Positions 9,311 to 21,542 of a stretch of 64,000 bases of DNA are shown here, piece by piece (position 1 is the first letter of the stretch; each line of letters begins with the position of its first letter). The position numbers were made by a program, and so were the translations under genes. Source of the DNA: Helicostylum pulchrum (lineage: Eukaryota; Mucoromycota; Mucoromycetes; Mucorales; Mucoraceae); the NCBI GenBank assembly GCA_025677825.1, contig JAIXMO010000001.1:496001-560000 (forward strand), in the 5' to 3' direction. The notes under the pieces are model-generated. The model saw only the letters and a program-made list of their open reading frames with translations. It did no database searches and was not told where the DNA came from.

Positions 9311-12300
9311 ATGAAAAGAGAATGCCCAGCTACTTTCTTTGACGATGAGGATGAAGATGATTATTTGATTGAAGCTAGTTTAGAAAACAACAAAGAAAAC
9401 GATCTTGTTAGTTTTGAAGACTTTATGTCACAGAAACCAACTACAGTAAAGCCAGGTAATGACAAAAAAACAACAATTGGAATAAAAAAAAACTAATAAT
9501 TTGAAAACTAGCTCCTTTAACTTCTTCAAACATGTCAAATTCTATTGATAACTTTGGTTATGATTTTGACGAGTTTCCTGATTTCAACGTCGAAGCAGAC
9601 TTTGAGGATGAAGAACTTTTCCCAACTGCTGAACCGACAACAGTTCAAAATACCATTGTCCACGCTATGGATTACATGGATATTTCTGACCCCGAATATG
9701 AAGAAGAAGAAACTGTCAGCCTCGTACAGATGACACCCAGTTTAAATTTACAAAATCATAGTAGACCTGTAAATCAAGTAAAAGAAAAGATAGAGTATAC
9801 GTTAATTCCAGAAACTGGTGCATTTGTTACTGCCACTTGTCCTCAGACTGGAAAAAACATTTATTTTTCGAAATTATCAGAAGGTCGATTAAGAAAAAAG
9901 ACAAACCTGTTGGTGAAGAATTTAACTTCTAATAAGGGATCTAAAGGTTTATTGTCAAAGCCTTTATGGCAACTATTGAAGGATATTAAAGCGAATAATT
10001 TGGCAAAGACGCAACAAATACAGAGGTAAAATAATTTGTCTTAAAAAAAAGTGATTTAGAATGATTGTTAATTATGTTTATAGAGAAATAAATGAAGAAG
10101 CTAGTAGAAAGCATAAAAGACAAAAGGTTATAAAGGGTGAATCAAATAGACTTTGGGTAGATAAGTATAGACCAACATGTTATATGGATTTAATGGGCGA
10201 TCAACGTTTAAACCGAGATGTATTAAGATGGGTTAAACAATGGGATTTCTGTGTATTTAAAAAGAAGCCCTCACAAGAAACACAACGTGACAAAGTGATG
10301 AGACAATACAAGAGTACTTTTGGAACGGAACCCAAGTTTGCTGCATACAAAACCAATAATAGTATCAATACTGATCCTCTGCTTCGTCCTGAAAAAAGAA
10401 TCATGTTAATGTCTGGACCTCCAGGTTTTGGTAAAACTACGTTAGCTCATGTGATTGCAAAACAAGCAGGCTATAATATTATTGAAATTAATGCAAGTGA
10501 TGATCGTACTGGTGCGGCCGTGAAAAGCAAAATTAAGGCAGCTCTTGAAATGCAGGCTATTATCAGAATAAATGCTGGTGATAATTCAATGTCAATGACA
10601 CAAAAACCAAATCTAATTATTATTGATGAAATTGATGGTGCAAGTGCTAGTGGTGGTTCAGATGTAAGTTATTGCTGTTATTTTTTTTTTAAGTGTATTG
10701 ATTTCATATTTTTAGAGTTTCATCAAACAATTGGTTGAATTAGTTAGCATTGAAGTGGATGAAAAAAAGAAGGGTAATTACTATAAATAGTGGTACAATG
10801 TTTGTTTTTTTTTACTAGCTTGAACCAAATGTAGGAAAATCAAAAGAGAAACCGTTGATGAGACCTATTATTTGTATTTGTAATGATGCGTAAGTGTATT
10901 TTTGTAACGCGTTCTATTATGCATCTACTGACGTGTTTCCAATTAGTTATTCGCCTATACTTCGCCCTCTCCGAATGGTAGCACAATGTGTTGTTTTTAA
11001 TAAGGTTCCAAGTATGTCTATCGCTAAAAGATTACAGACTATTTGCGAGTTAGAAGGCTTAGATACGGATTTAAGAGCTCTTAGTATGTTGACTGATTTA
11101 ACTGATGGTGATATTCGTAGTTGTCTTAACACATTACAGGTAGAAAAGAAAAAGAAAAAAGAGGACTACGCAAAAAAATGAAATAATAATTATATTTGTA
11201 TATTTTTTAGTACATCAAAGGAAAGAGTCCAGTCTTCACCAAGGAAATGATTGCTTCTTCTGGAGCTGGTACAAAAGACATGGGACAATCATTATTTTCG
11301 ATTTGGAAAGATATCTTTAGCGCACCTAATGCTCGTTATAGAAATTCAGCTAGCAGAGCTGATTTTGGTAAAATAGAAAAACCAAAAAAAAAAGTGGTTA
11401 ATATATGATGAATACTAATTTTTTTTATATGTAGATACAAACAAGTATGTAGATAGATTATATAGTACAGTTATGTCTAGTGGAGATATTGATCGTATTA
11501 TGCAAGGTTGCTTTGAGTCATATCCCTCGATGAAATTCCATGATGTTGCGCTTCAAAAATTCTGCCAAATGAGTGAATGGTTACAGTTTTACGATACAAT
11601 GGATAAGCGAATTAGCGCTCACTTTGAATTTGGGTTGTACAAGTATCTCCCATATCCCCTTATTAACTTTCATCGATTCTTTGCTGGGTCCACATCACAA
11701 GAGCACGATGTACAATACCCAAGGGTGCAATATCAAGTATTCTCTACCAAAAAATCATTTGAAAACTTGATTGCTATCTTTTTAACAGGTATTCATTCAG
11801 CCAAAAGAAGATATTTAAACAAAGATATGGTGGCGAATGAATTGGTGCCTCTATTGATGCAAATTATTTCTCCAGATTTAAACATCGTGAGTATTTTCTA
11901 TCTTTGTCAAACGTTGCATGTGACACTAAATCGGCTTACTTTTCTTTAAAAAAAAAGACCAATAAGCAATTAATCAAGCCTCTAGAGAAAGCTAAACTTG
12001 CAAGATTAGTTGATATTATGGTTGAGTTCGGACTATCGTTCAAGCAAGAGAAGACAGAAGATGGACAATATGTATATAAACTTGAACCGTGAGTAATAGA
12101 AGAAAAAAAAAGAAAGAAAAAAGATGGCTAATGGTTCTAACTATTTTAGACCTGTTGAACAACTGCTTTCTTTTGAGTTATCAACTCCTAAAACCATATT
12201 ACCGAAACAATATGCAGTTAGACAAATGATTGCTTCAGAGGTAATACACATACTACTAAAAACAACAATTTGTGATATGTAATACTTTATACATGTAGAT

Positions 12301-12723
12301 TGATACAGAGATTTTAAGAAGAAGAGAAGAAGCTTCTCAATCGCGTAATGGACAAACAAAACAAAAAGATATAAAGCAAATCAAACCCAGGTAAAGCAAA
12401 CAGAAAAGAAAAAGGGTTATTTGTATATTTATAAATATTTATTTCATAGTGGTAGAGTTACAGAGATAAAAACGAAACAAGTTGGACTAGACTTCTTTGG
12501 GCGGACGGTAGTGCATAAAGTTAGATTAGAAACGGATAAACGACTAAAGAATGCAAAGATGGAAGGTAAAAAATGGAATAATATTATTATGTAATGTGTA
12601 ATTGTTCTAATATTTTATATACGAATTATAGTTGACACACCAAAAGCTAATATCAATTACCGATACCACGAGGGGTTTTCAAATGCGGTGCGAAAACCAA
12701 TGACAGTACAAATGTTTCTTTAA
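9311..12723 (+). CDS. CTF18: CTF18, clamp-loader (RFC-like) large subunit for cohesion
   Basis: Thirteen exons: 9311..9455, 9512..10025, 10084..10663, 10716..10773, 10835..10889, 10947..11139, 11211..11367, 11435..11886, 11958..12088, 12150..12240, 12299..12390, 12450..12565, 12632..12723; 891 aa. An acidic N terminus precedes LWVDKYRPTCYMDLMGDQ (RFC box), Walker A GPPGFGKTT (about residue 331), the sensor-like INASDDRTG, Walker B LIIIDEIDGA (about 397) and SFIKQLVELVS. The C terminus, YRYHEGFSNAVRKPM, is the conserved tail by which Ctf18 binds Dcc1-Ctf8. Ctf18-RFC loads or unloads PCNA and supports sister-chromatid cohesion and the replication checkpoint. The protein has the expected AAA+ elements and tail, so it should be functional. 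It converges on the WSS1-like gene and shares TTAA with it. The acceptor at 10834 lies downstream of a closer AG (10817-10818) whose use would bring a stop. Confidence 0.93.
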
Positions 12724-13753
12724 ATAATAATAAACTTTTCAAAAGCACAAGCATTACATACTTTAGTTGTTTGACTATTCTTTAAGGTACATTGAGGGCA
12801 ACTCCAATCACTTGTTTCGACAGGGGTACTTCGAGTAGAATTATTATTTATAGACAAGCAAACTTGACAAACCGATTCTAGTGGTTTGTTTATAAACGTA
12901 CAAGTAGGACAAGGCCACTCACTTGTCATAACAATGGAGTCTTCATTTGTAAGATCAATAGTTACACGAGATCTTTTTGTTTCCACTTTAGTTATTTCGT
13001 TACTATTCTTTCGTTTCGATCCATCTATACTTCCTCCGCACCATATTTGATCTCTTAATCTTTTTTCAGCTGCATTAGCAGCCAACTGAACGGGCGTCAT
13101 ATTTTTTAATTGCAGTGGGCTTCCGCCTAATCTTAATCCTCCTGTAGGTAACATTATTTTAGATGTTTGAAGTCTCTTCTCCGCGGCTGCAGCTGATACT
13201 TGTTTACTCAAGTGTCTTGCAACTGATCGTGAACCAAGCGATTGGCCGTTGGAATAAAACCCTTCTCCTGTATAACCTGAGGCCATTAATAATTCAGTTT
13301 CAGTCTTAAGTTCCTGTAGGATTTTATAAAACTGTTCATCGTGAGGTCCTCTTACAATATGTACCATTCTATTATATATTATTAGTGATTTATATATGTT
13401 TAAACTTTCTTAAAAATATATCTTTTACTCGTGTAGCAAGGTTCCTAATATCTCTTCATATTCAAGAAAACTATTCTCATCATAAGGGTATCTTAATCTT
13501 AAATTTACTTTCCAACCTCTATTGACATTAACACCTGTATTTTCATTTTGAATATTTTATTTACTACGACAACAATGAAAAAAAAAGTTGTACCTAACAA
13601 GTTTGGGTTCGTTGGATAAAATTCGCACAAGTTTTTTATAGTCCAGTTATGGTTATTTAATATTGGTTTAACTTGAGAAGCAAGTTTCTCTAATAATAAA
13701 AGTGCTTGATCAGCGTTTGGTTTCTTTTTTAAAGCAACACATTGAGGTTGCAT
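12720..13753 (-). CDS. WSS1: WLM-domain SUMO/DNA-linked metalloprotease (Wss1-like)
   Basis: Three exons, complement(12720..13368, 13429..13544 corrected to 13429..13534, 13594..13753), 304 aa. The WLM domain spans about residues 1-130 and carries the zinc protease motif HEMVHIVRGPHDEQF (HExxH at 88-92, third ligand in GPHD), completed exactly across the second intron. A typical SUMO-interacting motif followed by acids, RVTIDLTNED, lies at about 223-232. Two RanBP2-type zinc fingers follow: WPCPTCTFIN..VCQVCL (about 240-259) and WSCPQCTLKN..VCNACAF (about 277-296). Wss1/SPRTN-family proteases cut DNA-protein crosslinks and act on sumoylated chromatin targets, so a nuclear DNA-repair role is expected. 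The paired RanBP2 fingers could bind ubiquitin or a protein partner. Its stop codon overlaps that of convergent CTF18. Confidence 0.88.
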
Positions 13754-13981
13754 TGTTCAACAAAAAAAAAGTGTGTACTTCGAACATTTTTTTTTTTTTT
13801 TTGGCTTTTTTTCTGCGCTTAAATTAAGACGGAGTGAATAAACTCTCCATCTCTTTTAAAAACTTGTGTCTCGGTTTTTTTATTTTTTAGTTCTTTTCCT
13901 TTCCATTACAATTGTTTTTCGGTTAATTTAGGCTAGTGACATTCTTCTTATATATATATATCAAAGAAAAAAAGATATATA

Positions 13982-16900
13982 ATGGATTTGCCTACGCATA
14001 CTGAAGAATTGTCTTCACCGAGAGATATATCAGGATCACTTCCGAGAGTAGAAGAAGAAATTCCTTCGCGTTCATATTATTCCTCTCATATCCATATTGA
14101 GCCTGGTAAGTGCAAAAAAAAAAACCAAAATAAAATCTAATTTTTCTCAAATTTTTTTTTGCTAGGAGATACTCGTTATTCTGCCTCGATTGAATCAATC
14201 AGAGCTCATTCTTTAGCGTTAGGAGATAGATACATGGCAGAATCAAGTCCAGTTAATTCACCCAGTCAAAGTAGAAGGCAAAGCGGTGATAATGATTACC
14301 TTACAAGTCCGGTATCTCCCGTGTCACATAGCACAACGCAATCGATATTATCTCATTTATTGAAAAAGGATAACCATGAAAGACAGCCTTTAATCAAAAG
14401 ACATAAATCAAAGGATTATCACGCAACAAATAATGACAGTTCTGCAACATTAAATGATCCAGAGCTAGGTGACGATCAAGAAACTTCACCTACTCATTCT
14501 CTAGATAGCGATGCTCATTATTATCAACGCAAGCCTTCGAAAGAGTTCCGTCCAACTCTTGCTCAATTAAAAAATCCTCAAAACTGGATAGACTGTTTCA
14601 CACAACCAATTAGCTATATACCTGCAGTCATTCTTGGTTTATTACTCAATTTGTTAGATGCTATTTCCTATGGTATGATCACTTTTCCTTTAAATAATCC
14701 AATCTTTGCTTCATTTGGTCCAGATGGTATATCCATGTTTTATGTCAGGTAAAGTATTTGTATTTGTTTTTTACATTGTGTGATGTACTAATACTATATA
14801 TAGTTGTATTATTTCTCAAATTGTATATTCTTGTGGCGGAAGTGTATTTAAAGGAGGAAATGGAAGGTAAGAGAAAAAAAAATAGTGTATTGTTTATCAG
14901 TTTGGATTAACTAGTAAATTGGCGTAAAAAATTGATCTTATGTAGTATGATGATTGAAGGTAAGATTTATTTTATTTATTGAATATCAGGTTTATTAATA
15001 GTGTGATGTGAATATTTTTTATCTTGATAGTTGTTCCGTTTTTACATATCATGTAAGTTTCTTTTTATTTCTTTATTTTTCTCTCTTTAACTATAAAATG
15101 TATATTTTTAGGGCAGAGAAAATTGTTACTGTGGTTGGAAAAGATAATCCATCTGTTGTTATCCCTTCAACGATGGTTGCTTTTGCACTTAGTAGTATTA
15201 TGACAGGTCTTGCGTTTTTCTTGTTGGGTGCATTGAAGTTGGGATCCTTAATTGGGTTCTTCCCCAGACATATTTTGGTTGGAACTATTGGTGGTGTAGG
15301 TTGGTTCTTGGTAGCAACAGGCGTTGAAGTGTCGGGTAGATTGGAAGATAACTTAGAGTACACAATTCCCATGTTTAAAAAGCTTTTTTTGGACACGCAT
15401 GTGCTTTCACTTTGGTCTTCCGCTTTGGCTGTTGCCATCTTGCTAAGATTGATCCAATATCGCATAACTTCTCCTATGGTCGTGCCCGTCTTTTTTATGA
15501 CGTTACCTCTTGCCTTTTATGCTATCGTGTTTGTATTAGGATTAGATGTACAAAATGTAAGAGATGCTGGTTGGATTTTCGCATTGGTCGAAAGCGATAC
15601 TCCATTTTGGCATTTTTACACTCATTATGATTTCAAATTGGTGGATTGGCGTGCGGTGGCTGAGACTATTCCTGCTATGTTGGCTTTAACCTTTTTCGGT
15701 AAGATCCTGTTACATTTTCAAATGTTTAAGAAATTAACCTTTTTTTTGGTAAAACAGGAGTTTTACATGTTCCTATTAATGTACCAGCTTTGGGTGTTTC
15801 AACAAACAAAGATGATGTGAATGTAAATAGAGAACTTGTTGCGCACGGTCTATCTAACGCTGTATCAGGTTTATTTGGTTCTGTTCAAAGTAAGATTTTT
15901 AAAAAAAAATTATCTGCTGATAGCGATACGAAAAAAAATCTTATCTCTACTATTATTAGATTATCTTGTGTATACCAATTCAGTGCTTTTTATTCGTTCT
16001 GGCGGTGACAGCAGAGTAGCAGGTTTAATGTTGGCAGGCGCAACCGCTGTTCTTTGGATGGTTGGTCCCTGGATTGTTGGTTATATTCCGGTCATGGTCG
16101 TCGGAAGTTTGATCTTTCATCTTGGTTTAGACTTGTTAAAAGAAGCTTTGGTAGATACTTGGCATTCTGTTCATTATCTTGAATACATTACTATCATTGT
16201 TATTATAGCTTGTATGGCCACGTTGGGCTTCGTAGAAGGTATTTTAGTAGGTATCATTATGGCTTGTGTCTTTTTCGTGGTTCAGAATGCTCGTAGAAGC
16301 GAAGCCATTCGCGCTACTTTTACTGGTCAATATATGAGATCTACAGTTAGACGATTATATCGCCAAGAAAGATTCTTGAGAGAAGTCGGTGGTCAGATCC
16401 AAATTGTTAAATTGCAAGGTTATCTTTTTTTCGGTACTATCGACCAAGTGGAACGTGCAATTCGTGACATGTTGGATGAACACGAATGGGATAAACACCC
16501 TATCCGTTTCTTAATTTTAGATCTCCAGTTGGTACAAGGTCTCGATTTCAGTGCCGCGGAGGCGTTTGTTCGTATTCGTCGTTTATTGCGTGCCCGTCAG
16601 GTTTATATGATTGTTTGTAACGTTGCTCGCAAGTCGGATGAAGAAAAGGCCTTGATTAAAGCTGGTATTTGGGTAGATCACTCTCAACAACATGACGAGG
16701 GAGATCTCAAGTGTTTTGAGTATATCAATGATGCTGTTGAATGGTGCGAAAATGTATTATTGACTACTTACTTTGAAAAGAAACCTAAAGATCTTCAAGG
16801 TAAATAGAACTGTTTTTTATATATATGTGTACTGTATTAACGAATAATTTATTTAGTTTTTTCTGGAAGTTCTGCAGCCACTGTTCCTATAACAAATAAA

Positions 16901-17537
16901 CCATATCCTTATTCTGATAGATTAGCATCAGCAGGTTCTCCTCGTCAACATATGGTATCAAATGCTATTCACCATGTCTTTAGCGGTAATTTTTTTTTTT
17001 TTTTACTTTAAAAGTAGTTTCTATGATCTAACTTTATTTATGTTTATAGAGGCTCGTGCACCCATTGTACATAGTAATACAACCCAACCAACACTTATCC
17101 TCGTACAAGCTTTTGGTGAAATTGGCCGCGGAGATGTTGGTGTCGAATTCTTCCATAAATTAAGCAAATACTTTGAAAGAGCTACATGTGATAAAGGCGA
17201 AAATATATACCGCGAAGGCGATCCATGCGATTATCTTTTAGTGCTCGAACAAGGTTCACTTCGTACATTGATGTACGTCTTGAAGGAACAAGTAACAGTC
17301 GAAACTATTTTGCCTGGTACTGTTGTTGGTGAGATGGGCATGTTTGTCGGTAGTGCTGTTCGTACGCGTTCTTTACTTGCTGAACAAGATTGTGTCTATT
17401 GGAAATTAACTCGTGAATCATTTGATCGTATGCTCGAGACAGATCCCGCTTTGGCTAACCAGTTTATTCTTTTAACCTTGTATTTCTCTTCGGAGAGATT
17501 GGATACCATGACAAGATATGCTTTCCATTTGCATTAA
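13982..17537 (+). CDS. SulP/SLC26-family transporter with STAS and cyclic-nucleotide-binding domains (Vsb1-like)
   Basis: Ten exons: 13982..14105, 14166..14748, 14804..14866, 14946..14959, 15031..15052, 15112..15698, 15758..15889, 15960..16799, 16857..16985, 17050..17537; 993 aa. A long Ser-rich cytosolic N terminus (about 1-180) is followed by 10 or more membrane segments beginning YIPAVILGLLLNLLDAISYGM, including GFFPRHILVGTIGGVGWFLV and NYLVYTNSVLFIRSGGDSRVAG. Next come a STAS domain (IRFLILDLQLVQGLDFSAAEAF) and a C-terminal cNMP fold (GENIYREGDPCDYLLVLEQG, GTVVGEMGMF). This architecture is that of yeast YGR125W/Vsb1, a vacuolar membrane protein needed for basic amino-acid storage. Sulfate transport by the canonical route is less likely. 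Exons 4 and 5 are only 14 and 22 nt, but each keeps the frame and the SulP sequence. Confidence 0.85.
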
Positions 17538-17816
17538 ATACTCAACTTTACCTTTTTTTTTTCTACCCTAAATACTTCGTATATCATATTAAAAAAAATT
17601 ATTCATTCCCCTTGAAAATAACAAGTAATCAATAAATAATCTATGTTCATTTTAATTATTTATTATTATTATAGTACAAGTGGGAAAAAAAAATAGATAG
17701 TATTAATATACAAAAATAAGAGAAAAAAAAAGAAAATAAAAAAGGGGGAGCAGGAATAATGACAGTGTGAAAAAAATATTTTTAAACGAAAAAAAATAGT
17801 TCGATTTTGAACTTCA

Positions 17817-19288
17817 TTAAAAGCTTCTACTACCAGTACAGTGTAGCCATTGGCTACTACTATTTTTCAGTCGGCTTGCTTCAAGTACCTGTCTTGTAAA
17901 CATTACATCGTTTTGACTACTACCTTCTGCTTCTAGTTGTCTCCGATACTGTGACTTTGGTAACTTTACAGTAATAGCAAACTTTGAAAAATGTTGTTCG
18001 TTTTCATCTTCTTCTTCTTCTTGGTGATACTGTAATGCGTTATGATAGTTTACAGAACTGGATGCTATTGTACTATCATTAAGACTATCATCATTATCTT
18101 GCACATGACGCGTGAACTAATATAAAAGAAAAAATAAAAATAGAATAACCATGTAAGTATTTTTGGTTTATAAATATACACAAAGTGTTGATTTTTTTTT
18201 ACTTCGGATTTATGACGGCTAGTTGAAGCTTGATATGGATTATAAGTTTCTTGCACTGTTGTTACGGAAGAAGGTCTACTATGAATTAAGTCACCAGATA
18301 TAATGGCAGAAATTCTTCTTTCGAACGATTCTGGTGAACTAGGATAAGCTGTCTCTGATGGAAATCTCCACATCAAGGGTGCGGGCTGAGTGGGTTCCTC
18401 GACAGCTACTACGGTTCCACTTTTTTTCCTTTCCCAAATGTCCAACTCGTCCACTCCTCGTCTACGGTTGGGGTCAAGCCAAATCTCGGATCTTGGTACT
18501 AAGGTCAGAAAAGAGTTATCAATCGGTTTAAATGTTGATGATATGGGAACATTTAAATTATCAATTGTAGGACGTTCGCCCAATATAGGTAGAGACAAGT
18601 GTCGTTGTTTTTGTTGAGGCCTCTCTGTATTATTATTATTAAATTTGTTTGGGAAAAACTTTGCTAACCAAGAAGGAGCTAACGAAGGTCGACGGGTAGT
18701 AGAGTTACTATCTTCCATCATAATACGATTTAAATCAGATTTTTCGTATCGAATTGGTTCGCGTTGTTGTTGCTGATAATCTACGTAAGTGCCGTCTTGA
18801 TCGTTAGGGTGTAATGGAGAAGGTATAGCTAGCCATGGTATAATATTAGATAGAGTTGTACTAATAGGACTACCTGCATTAGTTTTTTTGTTATTTTCGT
18901 CCTCGAAGTTTGTTGCCTCTTCGGCATCTCGGCGACGGCGTCTTCGTCGTCGTGATGAGCGATTGGCTTGATAAAACCTATAGGCTAAATAGACAAGGCA
19001 ACCCAAAACTGTTAAAATACCGATAATGGCAAATGCAAGAATTACTGGCAGAAATCGATGGATACGATGCTCCCATACATCTTCCGCGTAGGTTGTCGGC
19101 TCATAGCCGTTGTTTGATACTGTAGGTTTGTAATTAGACGCGGTAATAGTAGATGCAACGTAGTCTGTATAAGTGATGGTAGAAGTTGGCTGTATTGTTT
19201 TTATTCTGATAGATATTGTAGATGAAAGAGACTGTTTACCAGAAGCCTCCTTCCAATCGATGCTGGATGGGTAGGTCTTATCTGACAT
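17817..19288 (-). CDS. Single-pass membrane protein with long cytosolic tail, unknown
   Basis: Two exons, complement(17817..18116, 18203..19288), 461 aa. There is no classical signal peptide. A Ser/Thr-rich N-terminal stretch (about 1-75) precedes one strong membrane segment (FLPVILAFAIIGILTVLGCL, about 82-107). A run of eight arginines follows directly (about 112-120), fixing the C-terminal 340 residues in the cytosol by the positive-inside rule. The tail has Q-, N- and E-rich patches and SPxP-like sites. The layout resembles fungal cell-surface sensors (Mid2/Wsc type) with a short O-glycosylatable ectodomain, but there is no WSC or cysteine-rich domain, so sensor function is only a guess. 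It converges with the Vsb1-like gene. Confidence 0.6.
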
Positions 19289-20004
19289 GCCAGTTATATA
19301 TATATATATTTATAGAAAAAAAAAAGAAAAAAAAAGATGGAAGGTGTATAAAAAAAAGTATTAAATGGTTTAAAAATACCAATAACAAGGAGAAGACGAA
19401 AGAATGAAAAAGATATGTATTTTACACTCGACTGTTCCAATATAATCTTGGAGATAGCATTCATGTTGAAATTATGCCCGAACCTTTTTTTTTTTCGCTC
19501 TGTTATTTACTATAAGTGTTCCACGTTTATATAAAAAGTAACCAACTGCTTTTTTTTTCTTCTTTACACTTTTTTTTATATTTTTTTTTTCTTAAAAATG
19601 TTGTTTTTAACACCATCGTGTCAAAGGTAGTCTATATTAATTAAGTAGCATAATAACCGGCCATAAAATTTGCTTTGGATCGAGACAGTAACTATATAAA
19701 ATATATAGAATGACGATGTTTTAGTAGTAATAAGAAAATACTCGTCCCAAAATAAAGTATGTGACAACAACATTCCTGGTTTTGAAATTTCTCAGATGTT
19801 AGTATTTAAATTTTAAATCGTCATGACTAAATTTGGTCTTTTTTAATTTGTTTATTGTTAACTGTTTTTTAAAAAAAAGAAAAGAATAATAGCGCGAAGT
19901 AATAAAGATATATATGTAAAATAGAGAAAGAAAGTTAATGTACAAATGAAAATGATGAGGAGATTTTTTTTTTGTGAATGGAGATTTTTTTTCTTTAACG
20001 GAAA
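19289..20004. other. Intergenic region
   Basis: No ORF of interest. It contains the upstream region of the membrane-protein gene and the 3' flank of the ammonium transporter. Several poly-T/poly-A runs of 9-11 bases occur between 19480 and 19590. Nothing else identified. Confidence 0.5.
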
Positions 20005-21484
20005 TTATTGTGGTTCTGTCTTCGTTTTTTCGGAATTACCAGAACTTGAACCCGGCGAAGATTTTCTTGCTTCTGCAATAACAGTTTCTTTACTAATATC
20101 GTAAGACATTGGGTGATGATCAAATTCAACAGTTTCGTTTTCCCGGTTCTCTTCTCTAATCTTACTAGGTGGTTTCTGTAAAAGGTCACCACCCGTTGGT
20201 TTATCAAATGAGTGTAATGGGAAAGCACCTAAATCTTTCTGTTGATTATAGTCTAAAACCGGTTTTTCTATAAGATCAGGAACACCTCTAATTACAGTGC
20301 TTTTATCAACCATGAGTAATTTTTTAAGTTTGGTTAAACGAGGACTTCTGTTTCGACTGCATTGCGAGCGTGTATCAATTACTACGTTGGGACTTTCCTC
20401 GTTACTGCTCCGTGACGGCGATTGTATTTCTTCGTCGAAGGGAAGATAAGCGTAAGCACGTTCACCCATTTCTGCCCAATCGGTACCAATAATTTCATCT
20501 TCATCAGCTAAACGTAAATAGAGTGAAGGAATCATATTGATAACGAGCAAAATAATGTAACTATAATGATAAATTAGTTTGTGTTTCACATAGTCATTTT
20601 TCTTCAAGGAAACGTACGTGACTACAAAGGACCAAACAGAAACGGCAGCAATACCTGCAAGTTGGTAAGGAACGAGCATCCAGTTGCCGTCTAACCAACC
20701 ACCATTGGGCATAAGGTCATAGGAGGTGCCTTCAGGGTAACCAAGGGCGATAATTTCTTTTTGAGCAAAGACTCCTGTCAAAATCAAGCCTACAAGACCA
20801 CCGACATAATGAACTAACAGCCAAAAAAAGAAAAGGTTAGATGATTATATAGAGTTGTTTTTTTATCGATTATATTTACCACCAAATACATCGAGACAAT
20901 CGTCAATTCTCATCTTGTGCTTATAATGAATAGCAACATAACAAACAAGGGAACCAATGGCACCGAAAGCAAGAGAACTTGAAGGCGATACGTATCCAGA
21001 GCCAGGAGTAATAGTAGCTAAGCCAGCAACGGCGCCAGTACATAAACCGATAATGCTCCATTTACGAGTTTGACGGTAATCTAAAAGTACCCAAACAACA
21101 GCTGCGGTACAAGCGGAAAGATGAGTAGCGACAAGAGAGTTTACGCTACGAGCGTTAGCGGCCAATGCACTGCCGGCATTAAATGCAAACCAACCTAATA
21201 ATATATTTATAAATAAAACAGTTGTTTATATATGATTTATTCTCTTACCAAACCACATGAGAGCTAAACCGAGGAATACAAAGGATACGTTATGAGGTGT
21301 ATTTACGTTCTCATTATAGTCACGACGTTTTCCGAGCACCATAGCATAAGCAACTGTATTATTATGTTAATCATATATTTGGAATATTTTGAGGGTTTTT
21401 ATCTATATATACCTGCTGCTAGTCCACTCGAAATATGTACAGGAATACCACTAAAAAAATGACATGGGTTAATAATAATAATTA

Positions 21485-21542
<58 letters not shown>

